Positions 1 to 7,541 of a DNA stretch of 64,000 nucleotides are shown piece after piece. The position numbers were made by a program, and so were the translations under genes. Within the stretch, counting starts at the first letter, position 1, and each line of letters opens with the position of its first letter. Below the pieces are notes generated by a model. It did no database searches and was not told the DNA's origin. It saw nothing but the letters and a program-made list of their open reading frames with translations. Origin of the DNA: Gillisia sp. Hel_I_86 (GTDB taxonomy: Bacteria; Bacteroidota; Bacteroidia; Flavobacteriales; Flavobacteriaceae); NCBI RefSeq assembly GCF_007827275.1, contig NZ_VISE01000001.1:682001-746000 (forward strand), given 5' to 3'.

Positions 1-599
1 GAAATGGCAAGATTATAAATGTGAACACAAAAAATGGCAATCGCATCACATGGACATCCAGTGATACCGATACCATCAAAAGCACATATAGAATAATCGT
101 TCTAGACAGTTCTCATACCAATGCATCCAATATTTCCAAGGAGATAAAAGTAATTTCAAGGGAGAAGAAGGACAGGCCGCTTTATATTGTTGATGGAGTA
201 GTTAAAAATGATGATTTCAATTCAGAAAAAATAAATCCTTCAAATATCGAGAACGTGTATGTTCTTAAAGATTCTTCTGCAATAAGAAAATATGGTGCTA
301 AAGGCATAAATGGGGTGGTGCAAATAAATACAATAAACAATAAACTATTTAAAATTTCACCAAAGATGACCGATGCTGAATTAGAAAACCTAAAGTTAAC
401 TGTTGCTTCAACTACAGGCTTTAAACTTTCTTTAGATGATATTAAAAGAAACAAGAAAGGGCTTATTAGCACTATTTCGATAAAATTTAAAGATAATTCA
501 AGAAAAATGGTATCTGGAAATTACTCAGAATCAGCTGGAATATCCGATATTTATTTCGGAGAAAAAGAAGGTGGTACTATTATCATCTATTCTAACTAA
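1..599 (+). CDS. C-terminal part of a BlaR1/M56-like protein with TonB plug-like domain (5' end outside window)
   Basis: The reading frame is open to the window edge: codons upstream of the GTG at 21 contain no stop, so the gene begins before base 1 and about 199 residues are visible. The middle of this part contains PLYIVDG, then NIENVYVLKD, then YGAKGINGVVQI, the pattern of a TonB-receptor plug domain. The tail (LENLKLTVAS..., then DIKRNKKGLISTISIKF) resembles the periplasmic end of Bacteroidota M56 (BlaR1-like) sensor peptidases, which often carry plug-like repeats. No barrel strands or terminal aromatic residue of an outer-membrane receptor are seen, so a receptor is less likely. Family placement is an inference from this fragment; the metalloprotease half is not visible. 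Confidence 0.6.
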   Translation, partial: NGKIINVNTKNGNRITWTSSDTDTIKSTYRIIVLDSSHTNASNISKEIKVISREKKDRPLYIVDGVVKNDDFNSEKINPSNIENVYVLKDSSAIRKYGAKGINGVVQINTINNKLFKISPKMTDAELENLKLTVASTTGFKLSLDDIKRNKKGLISTISIKFKDNSRKMVSGNYSESAGISDIYFGEKEGGTIIIYSN

Positions 600-613
600 T
601 TATTTATCAGAAA

Positions 614-1159
614 ATGGAATCGCACTCAGTTTTAGAAAAATTAAAATACCCAATTGGGAAATTCAGTCTCCCGGAAACAATTTCCGAAGCAGCTATAAAA
701 AGTTGGATCGCAGCTATTGAACAATTTCCCAATAGACTGAATAAATTGGTGCCTTACCTTTCTGCCAGTGAGCTAAATTATAGGTACAGGCCAGAAGGAT
801 GGACGATAAAACAAGTCGTCCACCACTGTGCAGATAGCCACATGAACAGCTTTGTGAGATTTAAATTATGTCTTACAGAGGAACTTCCCACCATTAAAAC
901 CTATCATGAAGATAAATGGGCGGAGTTACCAGATACCACGGAAACGGATGTTTCTACATCCTTGAAACTCCTTGAAGGTTTGCATGCACGATGGACCGTG
1001 CTGCTAAAATCCCTAGATGCTTTAGCTCTCAGCAAGCAATATATACATCCGGAAAAGGCGCAGCCCCTGGATCTCAAAGATACTATTGCACTTTATGCCT
1101 GGCATGGGAACCATCACCTGGCACATATTAAGCAAGCCTTGGAAAATAAAGAGGATTAA
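614..1159 (+). CDS. YfiT/BstA-type DinB-fold metal-dependent protein
   Basis: 181 residues, the usual size of the YfiT/BstA branch of the DinB superfamily, a four-helix bundle that binds a metal with three histidines. VVHHCADSHMN near residues 68-78 and the cluster WHGNHHLAH near 163-171 supply the expected histidines. Relatives include putative metal-dependent hydrolases and, in Firmicutes, bacillithiol S-transferases; the substrate here is not known, and thiol-transferase activity is only a family possibility. The start is ATG at 614, 14 bases after the previous stop, so it may be cotranscribed with the fragment upstream. Cytoplasmic: no signal peptide. Confidence 0.85.
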   Translation: MESHSVLEKLKYPIGKFSLPETISEAAIKSWIAAIEQFPNRLNKLVPYLSASELNYRYRPEGWTIKQVVHHCADSHMNSFVRFKLCLTEELPTIKTYHEDKWAELPDTTETDVSTSLKLLEGLHARWTVLLKSLDALALSKQYIHPEKAQPLDLKDTIALYAWHGNHHLAHIKQALENKED

Positions 1160-1339
1160 GTTTATTGCCCAATTTTATTGAGCGAAGCAAAGCCGTCAGG
1201 GAATTATTGGATTAAAGCTCTCGATTTTACTATAATCAAAAATTCCAGTTTTTCGTCTTCCCTGATTTTAAATACCTTTAAACCTGGGTTCGATATAAAA
1301 TTCGTTGTTTTTTTATTATATCTTTGATTTTTAATGCTT

Positions 1340-1436
1340 TGTCATTTCCGCGGTTCCGATAACTATCGGAAGAAGTATGAGCGACGAGAAACCTCAATAG
1401 AATGAGATTCCTCCTCATTCTTCGTGCGGAATGACA
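1340..1436. repeat. Dispersed intergenic repeat R1
   Basis: The element is bounded by complementary ends, TGTCATTTCCGC at 1340 and GCGGAATGACA ending at 1436. It contains an internal near-palindrome, TTCCGATAACTATCGGAA. It belongs to the same loose family as the elements near 4.8, 24.8, 36, 40.6, 48.8, 52.4, 56.1 and 63.5 kb. The rest of the 310-base gap 1160-1469 holds nothing else I can identify. Confidence 0.7.
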
Positions 1437-1469
1437 GCATTTGTTATTAAAAAACAAATCTATGCTTTT

Positions 1470-1622
1470 ATGAAAAATCGCTTTTTCAAGACTTTGTCCA
1501 AAATCAACAAAAAGATTTTACCGAGTTACTCAAAAAAACAATTGGATCTTCAAAAAGCAAGCAAACTACAATTAGCCATATTCGGGTGGAAACTTTGGGT
1601 GACAAAAAAAGCCTTGGATTAA
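1470..1622 (+). CDS. Small conserved flavobacterial protein, 50 aa, function unknown
   Basis: The ATG at 1470 gives a 50-residue basic protein, MKNRFFKTLSKINKKILPSY followed by SKKQLDLQKASKLQLA and ending WVTKKALD. I recall very similar short proteins in other flavobacteria, sometimes labelled SsrA-binding-like; the label is doubtful and nothing here identifies SmpB. An earlier in-frame ATG at 1431 lies inside the upstream repeat, so the 1470 start is preferred. It stands alone between the YfiT-like gene and apt, which is convergent. High Lys content and one possible amphipathic helix are the only visible features. Confidence 0.6.
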   Translation: MKNRFFKTLSKINKKILPSYSKKQLDLQKASKLQLAIFGWKLWVTKKALD

Positions 1623-1682
1623 ATTAAGAACTTCGGGTAAATTTGTACAGCCGTCCAAGCCGGTTAGATCCTCAATGAGGGA

Positions 1683-2198
1683 TTAATATTTAAGCAAGGA
1701 TTCGACAGCATAAGAATTCAATTTATTTCTACCATTCAAAAATTCCAGTTCTACCAAGAAATTGCATTGCACGATCTCTGCACCCATTTTTTTTACCAAG
1801 TTACAAGCAGTTCTTGCCGTGCCTCCGGTTGCCAAAACATCGTCATGTAAAATAATTCGTTCCCCTTTTTTGATGGCGTCACAATGAATTTCCAAGGTGT
1901 CTTTTCCATATTCCATATCGTATACCTCCGCATAGGTTTCGGCAGGCAATTTTCCAGGCTTTCTTATGGGTACAAAACCTGCATTCAATTTTTCGGCCAA
2001 TAGCAATCCAAATAAAAATCCGCGGGATTCTATAGCTACGACCTTGTCTATTTTCTCATCCCCAATAAGTGATAAAAATTGCGCCACTGCTTCCTTAATA
2101 GCTTCTGGATTTTGCAACAGCGGAGTAATATCCTTAAACTGTATCCCATCTTTAGGAAAATTGGGAACCTCGCGAATATATTTACTTAAATCGGTCAT
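1683..2198 (-). CDS. apt: Adenine phosphoribosyltransferase
   Basis: 171 residues, full length. It makes AMP from adenine and PRPP in purine salvage in the cytoplasm. The PRPP-binding loop is ILHDDVLATGGTA at about residues 117-129, and the N-terminal FPKDGIQFKDITPLL with VAIESRGFLFG are classic APRT signatures. Single-gene unit, divergent from the S9 peptidase gene across a 186-base gap. Confidence 0.97.
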   Translation of the reverse strand: MTDLSKYIREVPNFPKDGIQFKDITPLLQNPEAIKEAVAQFLSLIGDEKIDKVVAIESRGFLFGLLLAEKLNAGFVPIRKPGKLPAETYAEVYDMEYGKDTLEIHCDAIKKGERIILHDDVLATGGTARTACNLVKKMGAEIVQCNFLVELEFLNGRNKLNSYAVESLLKY

Positions 2199-2384
2199 GA
2201 AGGAGCATTTTAGATCTCATAAAAATAATCATAAGGATTCAATAATTTGGCTAATTCAGTCTACAAACTCAAATATTTCCAGCTCAAAGCCGTACACGCC
2301 CACTAAAATTTTAATTATATTGCTTATTCAATTTATTTTAACCACGATTCGCTCTTGCAGCAAAAATATATTAGCCTTTATTAT

Positions 2385-4775
2385 ATGAGAATCCATCAAT
2401 TTAATCCCCTAAAGCTCAACTCATTCTTTTTCTTCTTCTTTGTTTCTTTGATATCTTTTTCGGGAGCCGCCCAGAGCAGTGAACTTTCAGTAGAAAAAAT
2501 AATGCAAGATCCTTCATGGATGGGAACATTCCCTTCCAACATTAACTGGGGGGAGGATAGTAAAACCATCTATTTTGATTACAATCTCCAAAAGGATCCT
2601 TCAGATTCCCTTTATAAGATCCAACTTTCTCAACAAGCAACTATTACAAAAGTTTCTCCCAAGGAACAACAAAAAAGAATTTCATCCAGAGGAGATTATA
2701 ACAAAGACCATTCTCAAAAGATCTTTGTTAAAGATGGAAATCTAATGCTTTATTCAGCCAAAGACAGTTCTGTTAAAACATTATTAGAGCTGGGAGAAAA
2801 CATCTCAAATCCTAATTTTCAACTAAATGAAGACTTGGTTTCTTTTGAATTGGAGGATAATTTATACCTCTACGATCTAAAAAAAGGAAGCCTAAAAAAA
2901 CTGACTTCAATTAAAAATGGAGAAGACAAAACGAAAGATGACAAAGCCCTATCTAAAAAGGAAGCATGGTTAGAGGAGGATAATTTAGATTTATTGAGCG
3001 TGGTATTGGAAAGGATACAAAAAGAAGATTCCAGCAAGGCATATCAAAGTAAAATTAAAAAAGAAGCTTTTACTTTTTATACCGGGAAAAGGTCTGTCAC
3101 CAATTTACAGCTATCGTCCAACGCCAAATATGCCACTTTTAACCTTATTACCAGGGCAGATAACAAGAACACCATTGTTCCCAATTATGTGGATGCATCG
3201 GGATATACCGTGGACCTTAATGCGAGATCTAAAGTAGGAGACGATATCACGAAGGTGGAACTGGCTATTTACAACTTTGTAAAAGACACTGTGTATATGG
3301 TGAAATCTGATGAGCTCCCGGGGATCAAAGATCTTCCCGATTATGTGGGCGATTATCCAGATAAGGAATGGGAAGAGGCCCCAAGAGATGTAATCGCTTG
3401 GGGAGCCAGTTTTTCTGAAAATGGTAAAAAAGCCTTGGTAAATGTGCGTTCCCACGATAATAAAGATCGATGGATTACCCTATTGGACTTGGAAAATGGA
3501 ACTTTAAAAAATTTAGACAGGCAACGGGATGAGGCGTGGATAAATGGCCCTGGAATTGGATATTCTTTTGGGGGCGGAACCCTTGGTTGGTTACCAGATA
3601 ACAAACATGTTTATTTTCAATCTGAAGAAACAGGTTATTCCCATTTATATTTACTGAACACAGATAACGGGAAGAAAACAGCCGTAACTTCTGGAGAATA
3701 TGAGGTGTTCGATCCCCAATTGTCCAAAGATGGAAAAAGTTGGTTTTTAACCACTTCTGAAGTTGATGCCGGAGAACGTCACTTTTACAAAATGCCCGTA
3801 ATGGGAGGAAAAATGACTCGATTAACCAGCATGCTCGGAAGCAATCAAGTCACACTTTCCCCAGATGAAAAACAGATGGCAATTTTATATTCTTCCAGCA
3901 ACCAGCCTTGGGAATTATACCTCAAAAAAACTGGGTCCAAGGAGAAAGCTAAACAATTAACGAAAGGGAAATCTGAAGCATTTAAGGCTTACAACTGGCG
4001 GGCACCAAATAGAATAGAAGTTAAAGCTGAGGATGGAACCATGGTCCCGGCCAGACTGTATAAACCGAAAGATGATGTAAAAAATGGGGCTGCGGTAATT
4101 TTTGTACATGGCGCAGGCTATCTTCAAAATGCCCATAATTGGTGGTCCTCTTATTTTAGGGAATATATGTTCCATAACCTATTAACAGATCTTGGCTATA
4201 CCGTTTTGGATATGGATTATCGGGGAAGCGCTGGCTATGGAAGGGATTGGCGAACCAGTATTTATAGGCACATGGGCGGGAAAGATCTCTCCGATCAAGT
4301 AGATGGCGCACATTATTTAGTGGAATCGCATGGCATAGATCAAGACAAAATTGGGATTTATGGCGGGAGCTATGGTGGATTTATAACCTTGATGGCGATG
4401 TTCAATGAAAGTGACACTTTTAAATCTGGTGCCGCCTTGAGATCGGTAACAGATTGGGCACATTATAATGATGGCTATACTTCTAATATTCTAAATACAC
4501 CGGTAGAGGATCCAATTGCGTATAGACGTTCTTCCCCTATTTATTTTGCTGAAGGATTAAAAGGTAATCTTCTGATCGCTCACGGAATGGTAGACACGAA
4601 TGTGCATTTTCAAGATGTTGTGAGATTGGCTCAACGCTTAATAGAACTAAAGAAAGACAATTGGGAAATGGCCTTATATCCTGTAGAAGGTCACGGATTT
4701 GTAGAACCAAGCAGTTGGACCGATGAGTACAAGAGGATCCTAAAGTTGTTCAATGAAACTTTGTTAGAGAAGTAA
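2385..4775 (+). CDS. S9 family serine peptidase (prolyl oligopeptidase/DPP IV type), exported
   Basis: From the ATG at 2385 the protein has 796 residues. It begins with a signal peptide (hydrophobic run to about residue 28, then GAAQ), so it is exported to the periplasm or envelope. Residues 30-500 look like the beta-propeller of S9 enzymes. The C-terminal alpha/beta-hydrolase domain carries GGSYGG (Ser662), HGMVD (Asp737) and EGHGF (His770), a complete catalytic triad. It should cut short peptides, probably X-Pro dipeptides; exact specificity cannot be read. A TTG 30 bases upstream is in frame but would put charged residues before the signal peptide, so ATG was chosen. The gene is followed by a 26-bp palindrome and converges on the symporter gene. 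Confidence 0.92.
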   Translation: MRIHQFNPLKLNSFFFFFFVSLISFSGAAQSSELSVEKIMQDPSWMGTFPSNINWGEDSKTIYFDYNLQKDPSDSLYKIQLSQQATITKVSPKEQQKRISSRGDYNKDHSQKIFVKDGNLMLYSAKDSSVKTLLELGENISNPNFQLNEDLVSFELEDNLYLYDLKKGSLKKLTSIKNGEDKTKDDKALSKKEAWLEEDNLDLLSVVLERIQKEDSSKAYQSKIKKEAFTFYTGKRSVTNLQLSSNAKYATFNLITRADNKNTIVPNYVDASGYTVDLNARSKVGDDITKVELAIYNFVKDTVYMVKSDELPGIKDLPDYVGDYPDKEWEEAPRDVIAWGASFSENGKKALVNVRSHDNKDRWITLLDLENGTLKNLDRQRDEAWINGPGIGYSFGGGTLGWLPDNKHVYFQSEETGYSHLYLLNTDNGKKTAVTSGEYEVFDPQLSKDGKSWFLTTSEVDAGERHFYKMPVMGGKMTRLTSMLGSNQVTLSPDEKQMAILYSSSNQPWELYLKKTGSKEKAKQLTKGKSEAFKAYNWRAPNRIEVKAEDGTMVPARLYKPKDDVKNGAAVIFVHGAGYLQNAHNWWSSYFREYMFHNLLTDLGYTVLDMDYRGSAGYGRDWRTSIYRHMGGKDLSDQVDGAHYLVESHGIDQDKIGIYGGSYGGFITLMAMFNESDTFKSGAALRSVTDWAHYNDGYTSNILNTPVEDPIAYRRSSPIYFAEGLKGNLLIAHGMVDTNVHFQDVVRLAQRLIELKKDNWEMALYPVEGHGFVEPSSWTDEYKRILKLFNETLLEK

Positions 4776-4796
4776 TTGATTTTAATTACCTCTCGA

Positions 4797-4822
4797 CTCC
4801 TCCCGATGGCCATCGGGAGGAG
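4797..4822. repeat. Perfect 26-bp palindrome, likely bidirectional terminator-like hairpin (R2)
   Basis: The half-site CTCCTCCCGATGG is followed directly by its exact complement. It lies between two convergent genes (S9 peptidase and symporter) and is followed to about 4875 by text of the dispersed intergenic repeat family. There is no long T-run, so factor-independent termination is uncertain. Confidence 0.6.
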
Positions 4823-4877
4823 GAGACATTTCATTGTATTGTCTGTCATCCTGAACAGCGTGAAGGATCTCAACACA

Positions 4878-6281
4878 CTAATCCCTCACAGTTTCCATCA
4901 CTTCTCTCTTCCTAAGATCCATTCTTCTAAAATAGTCCTTAGCTGCTTTTAAGACTTTTGGAGCGAGGATCAAGGTTGAGATCATTGTTGGGATTGCCAT
5001 TAAGGCAAAGAAGCCGTCAATCAAATTGATCATCATGCTTAATGTGGTGGTCGCTCCCATTAGAATACTCAAGATATAGAAGTAATTATAATAATGCTTC
5101 TTATCGGCTCCCATCAAGAATGAAAGACATTTTGTTCCATAGTAAGAATAGGAGAACAAAGAAGAAATACTGAAAAATGCGATACAGATCAGCAATATAT
5201 AATTCCCATATACAGGCATCGCATCATTAAAAGCGGCAGCCGTTAAACTCACCCCATTTTGGTCTGAAGTCTGCCAAACCCCGGTAACCAAGATCGCCAA
5301 TGCGGTTAATGTACAAACCACCAATGTATCTATGGCTGGACCGAGCATAGCTACCAATCCTTCCCGAATCGGCTCGTTCGTCTTGGCCGCTCCATGCGCC
5401 ATGGGTGCAGTTCCAATTCCTGCTTCGTTGGAAAATGCTCCCCTACGGATTCCTAAAATTATAAGTCCACCTAAAACCCCTCCTAAAAATGAATCTCCGG
5501 TAAAGTTGTTTGCAGCAAAAGCATCGGTAAATATCAAACCTAAATAATAAGGTACCTGATCTAAGTTCACGAATAAAATAATAAGTACCGAAGCAAAATA
5601 CATCACTACCATTAAGGGCACTAGTTTAGAAACAGTTTTACTGATCCTTGAAAGTCCACCAAAGATCACTATGGAAGTGATAGTCACTAAAATTAATCCA
5701 ATAATTAAATTAGACCCAAAACCTACTTCTACCCCATTTGGCTCTAAGAGGATAAAATTAATAGCTTGCGTTAACTGATTCACATTAAAAACCGGAAGGG
5801 CTCCTACCAATCCTGCAACACTAAACATCACGGCCAAGGCCTTCCATCTTTTGCCCAATCCTTCCATGATAAAGTACATAGGTCCACCCTGGATTTTTCC
5901 ATGAGAATCCTTCCCTCGGTACATAACCGCTAAACTATTGGTGAAGAATTTTGTTGCCATCCCTATAATGGCGCTTACCCACAGCCAGAAAATGGCTCCG
6001 GGACCTCCAATGGCTATTGCCACAGCAACCCCTGCAATATTTCCCATCCCCACCGTAGCCGATAGTGCTGTAGATAATGCCTGAAAATGACTAATTTCTC
6101 CAGGATCATCTGGATTATCGTACTTGCCACGTAATACTTGCAAGGCATGACCCAAATATCTAAAAGGAAGAAATTTTGAAATAACCAGAAGGTAGAATCC
6201 ACCACCAATTAGTAATATTAAAAGAGGAAGTCCCCATACAAATGAGGCAAAATCGGCAATAAATGCGTCTATTTTAGTCAT
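4878..6281 (-). CDS. Sodium:alanine symporter, AGCS family
   Basis: 467 residues with about ten hydrophobic spans, typical of AGCS (AlsT/DagA) transporters that bring in alanine or glycine with sodium at the inner membrane. Family marks seen: GNIAGVAVAIAIGGPGAIFW near residue 80, then GGPMYFI near 132, and RRGAFSNEAGIGTAPMAHGA near 280. The substrate (alanine, glycine or glutamine) cannot be decided from sequence. A TATATTTG -7 box on the minus strand at 6311-6318 lies 30 bases ahead of the ATG. It converges with the S9 peptidase gene. Confidence 0.94.
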   Translation of the reverse strand: MTKIDAFIADFASFVWGLPLLILLIGGGFYLLVISKFLPFRYLGHALQVLRGKYDNPDDPGEISHFQALSTALSATVGMGNIAGVAVAIAIGGPGAIFWLWVSAIIGMATKFFTNSLAVMYRGKDSHGKIQGGPMYFIMEGLGKRWKALAVMFSVAGLVGALPVFNVNQLTQAINFILLEPNGVEVGFGSNLIIGLILVTITSIVIFGGLSRISKTVSKLVPLMVVMYFASVLIILFVNLDQVPYYLGLIFTDAFAANNFTGDSFLGGVLGGLIILGIRRGAFSNEAGIGTAPMAHGAAKTNEPIREGLVAMLGPAIDTLVVCTLTALAILVTGVWQTSDQNGVSLTAAAFNDAMPVYGNYILLICIAFFSISSLFSYSYYGTKCLSFLMGADKKHYYNYFYILSILMGATTTLSMMINLIDGFFALMAIPTMISTLILAPKVLKAAKDYFRRMDLRKREVMETVRD

Positions 6282-6310
6282 AAATAAATGGGGTATTGGT
6301 ACTTTGTAAG

Positions 6311-6318
6311 CAAATATA
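6311..6318 (-). promoter_or_regulatory. Bacteroidota -7 box for the AGCS symporter
   Basis: The minus strand reads TATATTTG, a match to TAnnTTTG. No convincing -33 TTTG is found at the right distance. The transcript would have a leader of about 25 nt. Confidence 0.45.
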
Positions 6319-6419
6319 ATAAACAGAGTGACTACTGGTAATTTTGATCTATCTAATTAAGCTAATTAAAACGAGTATATTTACTCAAGTTATTACTAAA
6401 CAAACAATTAAATTTACTC

Positions 6420-6875
6420 ATGTTCCATACTATTTGTTACGTAAGTAATGCAAGTAAAAATTTAGTTGAAAAAGATATTAATATACTCTTTGAACAGGTA
6501 ACTTCATTTAACAATTCCAAAAACATAAAAGGTATTTTGCTTTTTAGTTCTGGTTCTGGTAATATTTTTCAAATTTTGGAGGATAATAAAGAAACTATCA
6601 ACGATCTATTTTATAATCAAATAAAATTAGACCCAAGGCACAAGAATATTTTTGTGGATATAGAAAAGGAATATCCAGGTTCCGTTTTTAATGAATATAG
6701 CAGCAAGTTCAACACTATTAAGAACACTGAAGACCTTAAAAAGATCATTTCTTACTTGGAAAGCAATAAATTCAATTCCACCCACGAGAAATTAAAAAGA
6801 TTGCTCGATCCATATGGAATTTTTAATGATATTAAAATAAAAAATCCGCAGCTTTCGCTACGGATTTTTCTGTGA
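6420..6875 (+). CDS. BLUF-domain blue-light (FAD) sensor protein
   Basis: 151 residues. Residues 1-90 fit a BLUF domain: ICYVS near the start, NNSKNIKGILLF, FQILED, then LDPRHKNI. The flavin-contacting residues of the family can be matched: Tyr7, Asn31 and Gln51, with a two-residue insertion before the Gln. The rest is a helical tail with no output domain, so it would act through protein contacts, as short BLUF proteins do. Blue-light sensing is inferred from these residues. The last 12 codons run through a hairpin that serves as terminator for the opposing tRNA gene, and the stop codon overlaps the tRNA 3' end by three bases. Confidence 0.85.
   Translation: MFHTICYVSNASKNLVEKDINILFEQVTSFNNSKNIKGILLFSSGSGNIFQILEDNKETINDLFYNQIKLDPRHKNIFVDIEKEYPGSVFNEYSSKFNTIKNTEDLKKIISYLESNKFNSTHEKLKRLLDPYGIFNDIKIKNPQLSLRIFL
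6841..6869 (-). terminator. Terminator hairpin of tRNA-Arg, inside the end of the BLUF gene
   Basis: On the minus strand AAAATCCGTAGC, loop GAAA, then GCTGCGGATTTT followed by more T. The GAAA tetraloop and a G-U pair make this strand the better former; on the plus strand the same place is a C-A mismatch. The hairpin is translated as the C-terminal residues of the BLUF protein. Confidence 0.8.
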
Positions 6876-6946
6876 CCGCGAAGGGATTCAAACCCCCAAC
6901 CCTCAGAGCCGAAATCTGATGCGCTATTCAGTTGCGCCACGCGGCC
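6873..6946 (-). tRNA. tRNA-Arg (anticodon TCG)
   Basis: Cloverleaf read on the minus strand: acceptor GGCCGCG pairs with CGCGGTC (one G-U), D-stem GCGC/GCGC, and anticodon stem TCAGA/TCTGA around loop TTTCGGC, giving anticodon TCG for CGA codons. The T arm is GGGGG, loop TTTGAAT, then CCCTT-type. CCA is not encoded. A palindromic 7-nt repeat array starts five bases from its 5' end. Confidence 0.95.
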
Positions 6947-6950
6947 AATT

Positions 6951-7007
6951 CAATAATCAATTAACAATTACCAATGATCATTGTTTATTGCTTATTGTTA
7001 ATTGCTC
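6951..7007. repeat. Heptad array H1: four CAATNNN units then four ATTGNNN units
   Basis: CAAT occurs at 6951, 6958, 6965 and 6972, and ATTG at 6980, 6987, 6994 and 7001, all in exact 7-nt steps. The two halves are inverted relative to each other about position 6979, so both read ATTGNNN outward. The three other bases differ between units. It fills the space between tRNA-Arg and yqeY and runs into the last two codons and stop of yqeY. Confidence 0.8.
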
Positions 7008-7450
7008 AGTTCTCTTTTAACAATCATAGAGATGGTTTTTCCATCAGCTTTTCCTGCCAATTCCCCAGAAGCCATTCCCATCACTTTTCCCATATCCTTC
7101 ATTCCTGAAGCTCCGGTTTTAGCAATGATGTCTTTTACTTTTTGTTCTATTTCTGCCTCGCTTAACTGGGCTGGTAAAAACTGCTCGATCACTGCGGCTT
7201 GATCCAGTTCTGGTTGTGCCAGATCTTCTCTATTTTGTTCCTTGTAAATAGCAGCACTGTCCTTGCGTTGTTTTACCAATTTCTGCAATAACTTCAACTC
7301 CTCTTCCTCTGTGATTTCCTCTTTAGAACCACTCTCGGTTTGCGCCAATAATATTCCACTTTTAATGGCACGAAGAGCCTCTAATTTCACCGCGTCCTTA
7401 GCTCGCATCGCTGCCTTCAATTCGGTCATTACCTGGTCTTGTAAACTCAT
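6998..7450 (-). CDS. GatB/YqeY domain protein
   Basis: 150 residues, full length for the free-standing YqeY family (MSLQDQVMTELKAAMRAKD, then LEALRAIKSGILLAQTE, and the C-terminal KADGKTISMIVKREL). The domain is shared with the tail of the GatB amidotransferase subunit and is thought to contact tRNA; its role as a single protein is unsettled. It follows the ftsZ terminator in the same direction and precedes tRNA-Arg, so the two may be cotranscribed. Confidence 0.93.
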   Translation of the reverse strand: MSLQDQVMTELKAAMRAKDAVKLEALRAIKSGILLAQTESGSKEEITEEEELKLLQKLVKQRKDSAAIYKEQNREDLAQPELDQAAVIEQFLPAQLSEAEIEQKVKDIIAKTGASGMKDMGKVMGMASGELAGKADGKTISMIVKRELSN

Positions 7451-7483
7451 AACAAGTGTGTTGATTTAAGACTGCGAATATAA

Positions 7484-7520
7484 AAATAAAACCTGAAATT
7501 CGTGGGGGAATCTCAGGTTT
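7484..7520 (-). terminator. Terminator after ftsZ, end of the dcw cluster
   Basis: Minus strand AAACCTGA, a 16-nt loop, TCAGGTTT, then a T-rich tail. It lies 22 bases past the ftsZ stop and separates the cluster from yqeY. Confidence 0.75.
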
Positions 7521-7541
7521 ATTGTTAGGGTAATTTTAAGT

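Noticed and set aside
1-599. SusC/TonB-dependent receptor
   Set aside because: Only a short plug-like segment is present and the end lacks barrel strands.
6951-7007. Integrase attachment site at tRNA-Arg
   Set aside because: No integrase or duplicated tRNA end is seen in the window; the array does not copy the tRNA 3' sequence.
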